64,000 nt of DNA from Megalopta genalis. Its lineage: Eukaryota; Arthropoda; Insecta; Hymenoptera; Halictidae. The notes beneath the pieces were generated by a model. The model did not search any database. It was not told the DNA's origin and worked only from the letters and a program-made list of their open reading frames with translations. The stretch covers positions 62,001 to 126,000 of the forward strand of contig NW_027476305.1 in assembly GCF_051020955.1 (NCBI RefSeq), in the 5' to 3' direction. A program made the position numbers and the translations under genes. Shown one piece after another: positions 10,641-24,310 of the stretch. The first letter of the stretch is position 1. Each line of letters starts with the position of its first letter.

Positions 10641-13600
10641 TCATTTTCATCGCAAGTATTTGAAGCTAATCCATTTGTTTCGCATGGATTTGAAGCTAAG
10701 CCGTCTACATAGCATTGATTTGAAGCTTAATCATGTGTTTTGCATGGATTGGAAGCTAACTCCTTTTTCCCCTGCATTTGAAGCTATATCACTTATACAG
10801 CAAGTATCTGATGCTAAATCATTTGTTTCGCATGGATTTGAAGCTGAACCACCTACATCGCATTGATTTGAAGCTAAATCATGTGTTTCCCTTGGATATG
10901 AAGCTAAATCATGTGTTTCGAGCGGATGTGAAACTAACTCGTTTGTTTCGCATGCATTTGAAGCTGTATCCCTCATATTCGCAAGTATTTGAAACTAAAT
11001 ATTTCGTTTCGCATGGATTTGAAGCTAAGCCGTCTACATCACATTGATTGGAAGCTAAATCATGTGTTTAGCATGGATTTTAAGCTAACTTGTTCGTTTC
11101 GCCTGTATTTGAAGCTATATCACTTATATCGCAAGTATTTGAAGCTAAATCATATGTGTCGCATGGATTTGAAGCTGAACCATCTACATCGCATTGATTT
11201 GAAGCTAAATCTTGTGTATCGCATGGATTTGAAACTAACTCGTTCGTTGCGCATGCAGTTAAATCTAAATAACGTATATCGCAAGTATTTGAAGCTAAAC
11301 CATTTGTTTCGCTTGTATTTGAAGCTAAACCTTCTTCTTCCCATTAATTGGAAGCTAAATCACGTGTTTCGCATGGATTTGAAGCTAAGCCTACTACTTC
11401 GCATTGATTTGAAGCTATATCGTTTGTTTCGCATGGAATTGAAGATACCTCGTTTGTTCCTTCTGCTTATGAAGCTATATCACTTATATCGCAAGTATTT
11501 GAAGCTAAATCATATGTGTCGCATGGATTTGAAGCTGACACTTTTGTTTCGCATGCAGTTGTAGCTAAATAATGTATATCACCAGTATTTGTAGCTAAAC
11601 CATTTGTTTCGCATGGATTTGAAGCTAAACCTTCTACATCGCATTGATTTGCAGCTAAATCATGTGTTTCGCATGGATTTGAAGCTAAGCCATCTACTTT
11701 ACATTGATTAGAAGCTAAATCACGTGTTTTGCATGGATTTGAAGCTGAAACATTTGATTCGCATGGATTTGAAGATAAGCATTCTACTTCGCACTGATTT
11801 GAAGCTAAATCATGTGTTTCGCATGGATTTGAAGCTAACTTGTTCGTTTCGCCTGTATTTGAAGCTAGATCACTTATATCGCAAGTATTTGAAGCTAAAT
11901 CATGTGTTTCGCTTGGATTTGAAGCTAAACCTTCTACATCGCATTGATTTGAAGCTAAATCGTGTGTTTCGCATGGATTTGAAGCTAACCCGTTTGTTTC
12001 GCAATGCAGTTGTAGCTGAATGATGTATATCACAAGTATTTGTAGCTAAACAATTCGTTTCGCATGGATTTGTAGCTACGCCTTCTACTTCGCATTGATT
12101 TGAAGCTAAATCATTTGTTTCGCATTGAATTGAAGCTACCTCGTTTGTTCCTCCAGATTTTGAAGCTGTATCACTTATATCGCAAGTATTTGAAGCTTAA
12201 TCATATGTGTCGCATGGATTTGAAGCTGAACCATCTACATCGCATTGATTTGAAGCTAAATCTTGTGTATCGCATGGATTTGGAACTAACTCGTTCGTTG
12301 CGCATGCAGTTAAATCTAAATAACGTATATCACAAGTATTTGAAGCTAAACCATATGTTTCGCTTGTATTTGAAGCTAAGCCTTCTACTTCCCATTAATT
12401 GGAAGCTAAATCACGAGTTTCGCATGGATTTGAAGCTAAGCCTACTACTTCGCATTGATTTGAAGATAATTCATTTGTTTCGCATGGAATTGAAGATACC
12501 TCGTTTGTTCCTTCTGCTTTTAAGCTATATCACTTATATCGCAAGTATTTGAAGCTAAATCATATGTGTCGCATGGAGTTGAAGCTGAACCTTCTACATC
12601 GCATTGATTTGAAGCTAAATCTTGTGTATCGCATGGATTTGAAGATAAAACTTTCTACATCGCATTGATTTGAAGCTAAATCATGTGTTTCGCATGGATT
12701 TGAAGCTGACTCGTTTGTTTCGCATGCATTTGTAGCTAAATAATGTATATCAACAGTATTTGTAGCCAAACCATTTGTTTCGCATGGATTTGAATCTAAA
12801 CCTTCTACATCGCATTGATTTGCAGCTAAATCATGTGTTTCGCATGGATTTGAAGCAAACTCGTTTGTTTCACATGCAGTTGTAGCTAAATAATGTATAT
12901 CACAAGTATTTGAAGATGAACCATTTGAATCGCATTGATTTGAACCCGATACTTCTACTTCGCACTGATTTGCAGCTAAATAATGTGTTTCGCATGGAAT
13001 TGAAGCTACCTCGTTTGTTCCTTCTACTTTTGAAGCTATATCACTTATATCGCAAGTATTTGAAGCTAAATCATATGTGTCGCATGGATTTGAAGCTGAC
13101 TCTTTTGTTTCGCATGCAGTTGTAGCTAAATAATGTATATCACCAGTATTTGTAGCTAAACCATTTGTTTCGCATGGATTTGAAGCTAAACCTTCTACCT
13201 CGTATTGATTTGAAGCTAAATCGTGTGTTTCGCATGGACTTGAAGCTAACTCGTTCGTTGCGCATGCAGTTAAATCTATATAACGTATATCACAAGTATT
13301 TGAAGCTAAACCATTTGTTTCGCATGGATTTGAAGCTAAGTCTTCTACTTCCCATTAATTGGAAGCTAAATCACGTGTTTCGCATGGATTTGAAGCTAAA
13401 TCTTGTGTATCGCATGGATTTGAAGATAAAACTTTCTACATCGCATTGATTTGAAGCTAAATCATGTGTTTCGCATGGATTTGAAGCTGACTCGTTTGTT
13501 TCGCATGCAGTTGTAGCTAAATAATGTATATCACCATTATTTGTAGCTAAACCATTTGTTTCGCATGGATTTGAAGCTAAACCTTCTACATCGCATGGAT

Positions 13601-15182
13601 TTGCAGCTAAATCATGTCTTTCGCATGGATTTGAAGCTGACTCGTTTGATTAGTCTGCATTTGTAGCTATATCACTTATACCCCAAGTGTAGGAAGCTAT
13701 ATCATTTGTTTCGCATGGATTTGAAGCCAAACCTTCTACTTCGTATTGATTAGAAGCTAAATCTCATGTTTTGCATGGATTTGAAGCTAAGGCTACTACT
13801 TCGCATTGATTTGAAGCTAAATCATTTGTTTCGCATGGAATTGAAGATAACTCGTTTGTTCCTTCTGCTTTTGAAGCTATATCACTTATATCGCAAGTAT
13901 TTGGATCTAAATCATATGTATCGCATGGATTTGAAGCTAAACCTTCTACATCGAATTGATTTTCAGCTAAATCATGTGTTTCGAATGGACTTGAAGCTAA
14001 TTCGTTTGTTTCGCATGCAGTTGTAGCTAAATAATGTATATCACAAGTATTTGTAGCTAAACCATTCGTTTCGTTTCGCCTGCATTTGTAGCTATATCAC
14101 TTATGTCGCAAGTATCTGAAGCTAAATCATGTGTTTGGCATGGATTTGAAGCTAAACCTTTTACATCGCATTGATTTGCAGCTGAATCATGTGTTTCGCG
14201 TGGATTTGAAGCTAACTCGTTCGTTTCGCCTGTATTTGAAGCTATATCACTTATATCGCAAGTATTTGAAGGTGAATCTTTCGTTTCGCATGAATTTGAA
14301 GTTAAGCCTTCTACTTCGAAATTATTTGAAGATAAATCATGTGTTTCGCATGGATTTGAAGCTAACTCGTTTGTTTCGCATGGGTTTTGATGCTAAGCCT
14401 CCTAGAACGCACTGATTTGAAGCTAAATCATGTCTTTCGCATGGATTTGAAGCTAACTCGTTTGTTTCGCCTGCATTTGTAGCTATTTCATATCTACCGC
14501 AAGTATTTGAAGCTAAATCATTCATTTCGCATGGATTTGAAGCTAACCCTTCTACTTTGCATCGATTTGATGCTAACTCGTTTGTTTCCCCTGCATTTGA
14601 AACTATATCACTTATGTCGCAAGTATCTGAAGCTAAATCATTTTTTTCACATTAATTTGAAGCTTAGCCTTCTACATCGCATTGATTTGAAGCTAAATCA
14701 CGTGTATCGCATGGATTTCGATGTTAACTCGTTTGATTCGTCGGCATTTGAAGCTATATCACTTATATCCCAAGTATTTGAAGCTAAACCATTTGTTTCG
14801 CATAGATTTGATGCTAAACCTTATACATCGCATTGATTTGAAGCTAAATCATGTGTTTCGCATGGATTTAAAGCTAACTCGTTTGTTTCGAATGCAGTTG
14901 TATCTAAATAATGTATATCACAAGTATTTGTAGTTAAACCATTTGTTTCGAATGGATTTGAAGCTAAGCCATCTACTTCGCATTGATTTGAAGCTAAATC
15001 ATTTGTTTCGCATGGAATTGAAGCTACCTCGTTTGTTCCTCCAGCTTTTGAAGCTATATCATTTATATCGGAAGTATTTGAAGGTAAATCATATGTGTCG
15101 TATGTATTTGATGCTGAACCTTCTACATCCCATGGATTTAAAGCTAAATCATGTGTTTGTCATGGTTTTGAAGCTAAACCTA

Positions 15183-15842
15183 CTACATCGCATTGATTTG
15201 CAGCTGAATCATGTGTTTCGCATGGATTTGAAGCTAACTCATTCGTTTCTCCTGTATTTGAAGCTATATCACTTATATCGAAAGTATTTGAAGCTGAATC
15301 TTTCGTTTCGCATGAATTTGAAGCTAAGCCTTCTACTTCGAATTTATTTGAAGCTAAATCATGTGTTTCGCATGGATTTGAAGCTAACTCGTTCGTTTCG
15401 CATGCAGTTTTAGCTAAATAATGTATATCACAAGTATTTGTAGCTAAACCATTTGTTTCGCATGGATTTGAAGCTAAGCCATCTACTTCGCATTGATTTG
15501 AAGCTACTCATTTGTTTCGCATGGAATTGAAGATACCTCGTTTTTTCCTTCTGCTTTTGAAGCTATATCACTTATATCGCAAGTATTTGAAGTTAAATCA
15601 TATGTGTCGCATGGAGTTGAAGCTGAACCTTCTACATCGCATTAATTTGAAGTTAAATCTTGTGTATCGCATGGATTTGAAGATAAAACTTTCTACATCG
15701 CATTGATTTGAAGCTAAATCGTGTGTTTCGCATGGATTTGAAGCTGACTCGTTTGTTTCGCATGCAGTTGTAGCTAAATAATGTATATCAACAGTATTTG
15801 TAGCCAAACCATTTGTTTCGCATGGATTTGAATCTAAACCTT
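15183..15842. repeat. 660-bp tandem duplication inside block A, copy 1
   Basis: This unit of 22 monomers is followed directly by a near-identical copy at 15,843-16,502. I see only a few differences: ACTACATCG against TCTACATCG at the left end, and GTTCGTTTCG against GTCCGTTTCG near 16,053. Blocks B and C hold the unit once, so the duplication happened after the blocks were copied, or was lost from the others. Confidence 0.92.
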
Positions 15843-16502
15843 CTACATCGCATTGATTTGCAGCTGAATCATGTGTTTCGCATGGATTTGAAGCTAACTC
15901 ATTCGTTTCTCCTGTATTTGAAGCTATATCACTTATATCGAAAGTATTTGAAGCTGAATCTTTCGTTTCGCATGAATTTGAAGCTAAGCCTTCTACTTCG
16001 AATTTATTTGAAGCTAAATCATGTGTTTCGCATGGATTTGAAGCTAACTCGTCCGTTTCGCATGCAGTTTTAGCTAAATAATGTATATCACAAGTATTTG
16101 TAGCTAAACCATTTGTTTCGCATGGATTTGAAGCTAAGCCATCTACTTCGCATTGATTTGAAGCTACTCATTTGTTTCGCATGGAATTGAAGATACCTCG
16201 TTTTTTCCTTCTGCTTTTGAAGCTATATCACTTATATCGCAAGTATTTGAAGTTAAATCATATGTGTCGCATGGAGTTGAAGCTGAACCTTCTACATCGC
16301 ATTAATTTGAAGTTAAATCTTGTGTATCGCATGGATTTGAAGATAAAACTTTCTACATCGCATTGATTTGAAGCTAAATCGTGTGTTTCGCATGGATTTG
16401 AAGCTGACTCGTTTGTTTCGCATGCAGTTGTAGCTAAATAATGTATATCAACAGTATTTGTAGCCAAACCATTTGTTTCGCATGGATTTGAATCTAAACC
16501 TT
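15843..16502. repeat. 660-bp tandem duplication inside block A, copy 2
   Basis: This is the second copy of the 22-monomer unit. Its left junction joins TGAATCTAAACC to TTCTACATCG, and its right junction continues into TTTGCAGCTAAATC, matching the single-copy arrangement in block B. Confidence 0.92.
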
Positions 16503-16607
16503 CTACATCGCATTGATTTGCAGCTAAATCATGTGTTTCGCATGGATTTGAAGCTAACTCGTTTGTTTCGCATGCAGTTGTAGCTAAATAATGTATATCA
16601 TAAGTAT

Positions 16608-19600
16608 TTGAAGATGAACCATTTGAATCGCATTGATTTGAACCCGATCCTTCTACTTCGCACTGATTTGCAGCTAAATAATGTGTTTCGCATGGAATTG
16701 AAGCTACCTCGTTTGTTCCTTCTGCTTTTGAAGCTATACCACTTATATCGCAAGTATTTGAAGCTAAATCATATGTGTCGCATGGATTTGAAGCTGACTC
16801 TTTTGTTTCGCATGCAGTTGTAGCTAAATAATGTATATCACCAGTATTTGTAGCTAAACCATTTGTTTCGCATGGATTTGAAGCTAAACCTTCTACCTCG
16901 TATTGATTTGAAGCTAAATCGTGTGTTTCGCATGGACGTGAAGCTAACTCGTTCGTTGCGCATGCAGTTAAATCTATATAACGTATATCACAAGTATTTG
17001 AAGCTAAACCATTTGTTTCGCATGGATTTGAAGCTAAGTCTTCTACTTCCCATTAATTGGAAGCTAAATCACGTGTTCCGCATGGATTTGAAGCTAAATC
17101 TTGTGTATCGCATGGATTTGAAAATAAAACTTTCTACATCGCATTGATTTGAAGCTAAATCATGTGTTTCGCATGGATTTGAAGCTGACTCGTTTGTTTC
17201 GCATGCAGTTGTAGCTAAATAATGTATATCACCAGTATTTGTAGCTAAACCATTTGTTTCGCATGGATTTGAAGCTAAACCTTCTACATCGCATGGATTT
17301 GCAGCTAAATCATGTCTTTCGCATGGATTTGAAGCTGACTCGTTTGATTAGTCTGCATTTGTAGCTATATCACTTATACCCCAAGTGTAGGAAGCTATAT
17401 CATTTGTTTCGCATGGATTTGAAGCCAAACCTTCTACTTCGTATTGATTAGAAGCTAAATCTCATGTTTTGCATGGATTTGAAGCTAAGGCTACTACTTC
17501 GCATTGATTTGAAGCTAAATCATTTGTTTCGCATGGAATTGAAGATAACTCGTTTGTTCCTTCTGCTTTTGAAGCTATATCACTTATATCGCAAGTATTT
17601 GGATCTAAATCATATGTATCGCATGGATTTGAAGCTAAACCTTCTACATCGAATTGATTTTCAGCTAAATCATGTGTTTCGAATGGACTTGAAGCTAATT
17701 CGTTTGTTTCGCATGCAGTTGTAGCTAAATAATGTATATCACAAGTATTTGTAGCTAAACCATTCGTTTCGTTTCGCCTGCATTTGTAGCTATATCACTT
17801 ATGTCGCAAGTATCTGAAGCTAAATCATGTGTTTGGCATGGATTTGAAGCTAAACCTTTTACATCGCATTGATTTGCAGCTGAATCATGTGTTTCGCATG
17901 GATTTGAAGCTAACTCGTTCGTTTCGCCTGTATTTGAAGCTATATCACTTATATCGCAAGTATTTGAAGGTGAATCTTTCGTTTCGCATGAATTTGAAGT
18001 TAAGCCTTCTACTTCGAAATTATTTGAAGATAAATCATGTGTTTCGCATGGATTTGAAGCTAACTCGTTTGTTTCGCATGGGTTTTGATGCTAAGCCTCC
18101 TAGAACGCACTGATTTGAAGCTAAATCATGTCTTTCGCATGGATTTGAAGCTAACTCGTTTGTTTCGCCTGCATTTGTAGCTATTTCATATCTACCGCAA
18201 GTATTTGAAGCTAAATCATTCATTTCGCATGGATTTGAAGCTAACCCTTCTACTTTGCATCGATTTGATGCTAACTCGTTTGTTTCCCCTGCATTTGAAA
18301 CTATATCACTTATGTCGCAAGTATCTGAAGCTAAATCATTTATTTCACATTAATTTGAAGCTTAGCCTTCTACTTCGCATTGATTTGAAGCTAAATCACG
18401 TGTATCGCATGGATTTCGATGTTAACTCGTTTGATTCGTCGGCATTTGAAGCTATATCACTTATATCCCAAGTATTTGAAGCTAAACCATTTGTTTCGCA
18501 TAGATTTGATGCTAAACCTTATTCATCGCATTGATTTGAAGCTAAATCATGTGTTTCGCATGGATTTAAAGCTAACTCGTTTGTTTCGAATGCAGTTGTA
18601 TCTAAATAATGTATATCACAAGTATTTGTAGTTAAACCATTTGTTTCGAATGGATTTGAAGCTAAGCCATCTACTTCGCATTGATTTGAAGCTAAATCAT
18701 TTGTTTCGCATGGAATTGAAGCTACCTCGTTTGTTCCTCCAGCTTTTGAAGCTATATCATTTATATCGGAAGTATTTGAAGGTAAATCATATGTGTCGTA
18801 TGTATTTGATGCTGAACCTTCTACATCCCATGGATTTAAAGCTAAATCATGTGTTTGTCATGGTTTTGAAGCTAAACCTACTACATCGCATTGATTTGCA
18901 GCTGAATCATGTGTTTCGCATGGATTTGAAGCTAACTCGTTCGTTTCTCCTGTATTTGAAGCTATATCACTTATATCGAAAGTATTTGAAGCTGAATCTT
19001 TCGTTTCGCATGAATTTGAAGCTAAGCCTTCTACTTCGAATTTATTTGAAGCTAAATCATGTGTTTCGCATGGATTTGAAGCTAACTCGTTCGTTTCGCA
19101 TGCAGTTTTAGCTAAATAATGTATATCACAAGTATTTGTAGCTAAACCATTTGTTTCGCATGGATTTGAAGCTAAGCCATCTACTTCGCATTGATTTGAA
19201 GCTACTCATTTGTTTCGCATGGAATTGAAGATACCTCGTTTTTTCCTTCTGCTTTTGAAGCTATATCACTTATATCGCAAGTATTTGAAGTTAAATCATA
19301 TGTGTCGCATGGAGTTGAAGCTGAACCTTCTACATCGCATTGATTTGAAGTTAAATCTTGTGTATCGCATGGATTTGAAGATAAAACTTTCTACATCGCA
19401 TTGATTTGAAGCTAAATCATGTGTTTCGCATGGATTTGAAGCTGACTCGTTTGTTTCGCATGCAGTTGTAGCTAAATAATGTATATCAACAGTATTTGTA
19501 GCCAAACCATTTGTTTCGCATGGATTTGAATCTAAACCTTCTACATCGCATTGATTTGCAGCTAAATCATGTGTTTCGCATGGATTTGAAGCTAACTCGT

Positions 19601-19645
19601 TTGTTTCGCATGCAGTTGTAGCTAAATAATGTATATCATAAGTAT
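16608..19645. repeat. Large block copy B (3,038 bp)
   Basis: The sequence from 16,608 follows copy A almost base for base and lacks the second 660-bp unit. Private changes include TGGACGTGAAG near 16,936 and GTTCCGCATGG near 17,083. The length is not a multiple of 30 or of 3 (101 monomers plus 8 bases), because the block holds several one-base insertions and a short insertion. Confidence 0.92.
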
Positions 19646-22440
19646 TTGAAGATGAACCATTTGAATCGCATTGATTTGAACCCGATCCTTCTACTTCGCA
19701 CTGATTTGCAGCTAAATAATGTGTTTCGCATGGAATTGAAGCTACCTCGTTTGTTCCTTCTGCTTTTGAAGCTATACCACTTATATCGCAAGTATTTGAA
19801 GCTAAATCATATGTGTCGCATGGATTTGAAGCTGACTCTTTTGTTTCGCATGCAGTTGTAGCTAAATAATGTATATCACCAGTATTTGTAGCTAAACCAT
19901 TTGTTTCGCATGGATTTGAAGCTAAACCTTCTACCTCGTATTGATTTGAAGCTAAATCGTGTGTTTCGCATGGACTTGAAGCTAACTCGTTCGTTGCGCA
20001 TGCAGTTAAATCTATATAACGTATATCACAAGTATTTGAAGCTAAACCATTTGTTTCGCATGGATTTGAAGCTAAGTCTTCTACTTCCCATTAATTGGAA
20101 GCTAAATCACGTGTTTCGCATGGATTTGAAGCTAAGGCTACTACTTCGCATTGATGTGATGCTAAATCATTTGTTTCGCATGGAATTGAAGATACCTCGT
20201 TTCTTCCTTTTGCTTTTGAAGCTATATCACTTATGTCACATGGATTTTAAGCTGAACCTACTACATCGCATTGATTTGAAGCTAAATAATGTGTTTCGCA
20301 AGTATTTGATGCTAAATCATATGTGTCGCATGGATTTGAAGCTGAACCTTCTACATCGCATTGATTTGAAGCTAAATCTTGTGTATCGCATGGTTTTGAA
20401 GATAAAACTTTCTACATCGCATTGATTTGATGCTAAATCATGTGTTTCGCATGGATTTGAAGCTGACTCGTTTGTTTCGCATGCAGTTGTAGCTAAATAA
20501 TGTATATCACCAGTATTTGTAGCTAAACCATTTGTTTCGCATGGATTTGAAGCTAAACCTTCTACATCGCATGGATTTGCAGCTAAATCATGTCTTTCGC
20601 ATGGATTTGAAGCTGACTCGTTTGATTAGTCTGCATTTGTAGCTATATCACTTATACCCAAAGCGTTGGAAGCTATATCATTTGTTTCGCATGGATTTGA
20701 AGCCAAACCTTCTACTTCGTATTGATTTGAAGCTAAATCGTGTGTTTCGCATGGATTTGAAGCTAACTCGTTCGTTGCGCATTCAGTTAAATCTAAATAA
20801 CGTATATCACAAGTATTTGAAGCTAAATCATTTGTTTCGCTTGGATTTGAAGCTTAGCCTTCTACTTCCCATTAATTGGAAGCTAAATCTCGTGTTTTGC
20901 ATGGATTTGAAGCTAAGGCTACTACTTCGCATTGATTTGAAGCTAAATCATTTGTTTCGGATGGAATTGAAGATAACTCGTTTGTTCCTTCTGCTTTTGA
21001 AGCTATATCACTTGTATCGCAAGTATTTGGATCTAAATCATATGTATCGCATGGATTTGAAGCTAAACCTTCTACATCGAATTGATTTTCAGCTAAATCA
21101 TGTGTTTCGAATGGACTTGAAGCTAATTCGTTTGTTTCGCATGCAGTTGTAGCTAAATAATGTATATCACAAGTATTTGTAGCTAAACCATTCGTTTCGT
21201 TTCGCCTGCATTTGTAGCTATATCACTTATGTCGCAAGTATCTGAAACTTAATCAATTGTTTCGCATGGATTTGAAGCTAAGACATCTAGATCGCATTGA
21301 TTTGATGCTAAATCATTTGTTTAGCATGGATTAGAAGCTAACTTGTTTGTTTCGTCTGCATTTGAAGCTATAGCACTTATATCGCAAGTATCTGAAGCTA
21401 AATCATGTGTTTGGCATGGATTTGAAGCTAAACCTTTTACATCGCTTTGATTTGCAGCTGAATCATGTGTTTCGCATGGATTTGAAGCTAACTCGTTCGT
21501 TTCGCCTGTATTTGAAGCTATATCACTTATATCGCAAGTATTTGAAGCTGAATCTTTCGTTTCGCATGAATTTTAAGCTAAGCCTTCTACTTCGAATTTA
21601 TTTGAAGCTAAATCATGTGTTTCGCATGGATTTGAAGCTAACTCGTTTGTTTCGCATGGGTTTTGATGCTAAGCCTCCTAGAACGCCCTGATTTGAAGCT
21701 AAATCATGTCTTTCGCATGGATTTGAAGCTAACTCGTTTGTTTCGCCTGCATTTGTAGCTATTTCAAATCTACCGCAAGTATTTGAAGCTAAATCATTCA
21801 TTTCGCATGGATTTGAAGCTAACCCTTCTACTTTGCATCGATTTGATGCTAACTCGTTTGTTTCCCCTGCATTTGAAACTATATCACTTATGTCGCAAGT
21901 ATCTGAAGCTAAATCATTTTTTTCACATTAATTTGAAGCTTAGCCTTCTACTTCGCATTGATTTGAAGCTAAATCACGTGTATCGCATGGATTTCGATGT
22001 TAACTCGTTTGATTCGTCGGCATTTGAAGCTATATCACTTATATCCCAAGTATTTGAAGCTAAACCATTTGTTTCGCATAGATTTGATGCTAAACCTTAT
22101 ACATCGCATTGATTTGAAGCTAAATCATGTGTTTCGCATGGATTTAAAGCTAACTCGTTTGTTTCGAATGCAGTTATAGCAAAATAATGTATATCACAAG
22201 TATTTGTAGCTAAACCATTTGTTTCGAATGGATTTGAAGCTAAGCCATCTACTTCGCATTGATTTGAAGCTAAATCATTTGTTTCGCATGGAATTGAAGC
22301 TACCTCGTTTGTTCCTCCAGCTTTTGAAGCTATATCATTTATATCGGAAGTATTTGAAGCTAAATCATATGTGTCGTATGTATTTGATGCTGAACCTTCT
22401 ACATCCCATGTATTTAAAGCTGAATCATGTGTTTGGCATG
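19646..22440. repeat. Large block copy C (rearranged, partial)
   Basis: It matches copy B at an offset of 3,038 bp to about 20,120. It then contains 540 extra bases (18 monomers) before the homology resumes at an offset of 3,578 bp (for example 17,829 with 21,407). The match ends near 22,440, where the monomer order departs. The extra stretch includes another copy of the ACTACTTCGCATTG / CTTCCTTTTGC monomers, suggesting an internal unequal exchange. Confidence 0.88.
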
Positions 22441-23839
22441 GTTTTGAAGCTAAACCTTCTACATCGCATTGATTTGAAGCTAAATCATGTGTTTGGCATG
22501 GTTTTGAAGCTAAGACCACTACTTCGCATTGATTTGAAGCTAAATCATTTGTTTCGCATGGAATTGAAGCTACCTCGTTTGTTCCTTCTCTTTTGAAGCT
22601 ATATCACTTATATCCCAAGTATTTGAATCTAAATCATGTGTTTCGCTTGGATTTGAAGCTAAACCTTCTACACCGCATTGATTTGAAGGTAAATCGTGTG
22701 TTTCGCATGGATTTGAAGCTAACTCGTTTGTTTCGCAAGCAGTTGTAGCTGAATAATGTATATCACAAGTATTTGTAGCTATACCATTTGTTTCGCATGG
22801 ATTTGAAGCTAAACCTTCTACATCGCATTGATTTGAAGCTAAACCTTCTACATTCTATTGATTTGAAGCTAAACCTTCTACCTCTTATTGATTTGAAGCT
22901 AAACGTTCTACTTCGTATTGATTTGCAGCTAAATCATTTGTTTCGCATGGAATTGAAGCTACCACGTTTGTTCCTCCTACTTTTGAAGCTATATCACTTA
23001 TATCGCAAGTATTTGAAGCTAAACCATGTGTTTCGCTTGGATTTGAAGCTAAACCTTCTACATCGCATTGATTTGAAGCTAAATCATTTGTTTCGCATGG
23101 ATTTGAAGCTATCTCGTTTGTTTCGCCTGCATTTGAAGCTATATCACTTGCATCGCAAGTATCTGAAGCTAAATCATTTGTTCCGCATGGATTTGATAAT
23201 AAACCTTCTACATAGCATTGATTTGAAGCTGAAGCATGTGTTTTGCATCGATTTGAAGCTAACTCGTTTGTTTTCCCTGCAGTTGAAACTATATCACTCA
23301 TGTCGCATGTATCTAAACCTAAATCATTTGATTCGCATGGATTTGTAGCTAATTCTTCTACTTCGCATTGAATTGAAGCTAAATCATGTGTATCGCATGG
23401 ATTTTCAAGCTAACTCGTTTGATTCGTCTGCATTTGAAGCTATATTGCTTATATCCCAAGTGTTTCAAGCTAAATCATTTGTTTCGCATGGTTTTGAAAT
23501 TATACCTTCTACATCGCATTGATTCGAAACTAAATCACGTGTTTCGCATGGATTTGAAGCTAACTCATTTGACTCTCCTGCATTTGAGGCTATATCACTT
23601 ATATCGCAAGTAACTGAAGAAAAATCATTGGTTTCGGGGGGATATGAAGCTAAACCTTCTACATCGCATTGATTTAAGCGAAATCATGTGTTTCGCATGC
23701 ATTTGAAGCTAACTCGTTTGTTCCGCATGCAGTTGAAGATAAATCATATTTATCAAAAGTATCTTATTCTAAACTACTTGTTTCGCAAGAATATGAAGCT
23801 TAACCATGTGCTTATCATGAATTTGAAGCCAAATCATGT

Positions 23840-24310
23840 GTTTCGCGTGGATTTGAAGCTAACTCGTTTGTTTCGCCTGCATTTGTAGCTATTTCATATC
23901 TACCGCAAGTATTTGAAGCTAAATCATTCATTTCGCATGGATTTGAAGCTAACCCTTCTACTTTGCATCGATTTGAAGCTAACTCGTTTGTTTCCCCTGC
24001 ATTTGAAACTATATCACTTATGTCGCAAGTATCTGAAGCTAAATCATTTTTTTCACATTAATTTGAAGCTTAGCCTTCTACTTCGCATTGATTTGAAGCT
24101 AAATCACGTGTATCGAATGGATTTCAATGTTAACTCGTTTGATTCGTCGGCATTTGAAGCTATATCACTTATATCCCAAGTATTTGAAGCTAAACCATCT
24201 GTTTCGCATAGATTTGATGCTAAACCTTCTACATCGCATTGATTTGAAGCTAAATCATGTGTTTCGCATGGATTTGAAGCTAACTCGTTTGTTTCGCATG
24301 CAGTTGTAGC
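23840..24310. repeat. Detached extra copy of part of the large block
   Basis: It matches 21,713-22,180 (offset about 2,130) with the same unusual monomers: ATATCTACCGC, CCCTTCTACTTTGCATCG, CACATTAATTTG and GATTTCAATGTTAAC. It lies outside the three-copy block, preceded by the TATCAAAAGTATC-type segment. Confidence 0.8.

Larger units (their letters stand above)
12910..16607. repeat. Large block copy A (3,698 bp)
   Basis: This is the first of three consecutive copies, anchored here at the TTTGAAGATGAACCATTTG monomer. The homology also extends left to about 12,421, so the anchor is arbitrary. It matches copy B at an offset of 3,698 bp. It is 660 bp longer than B because of an internal tandem duplication at 15,183-16,502. 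Shared rare features include GTTTCGTTTCGCCTG (14,070), the GGGTTTTGATGCTAAGCC insertion (14,389) and CTCATGTTTTGC (13,762). Confidence 0.92.
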
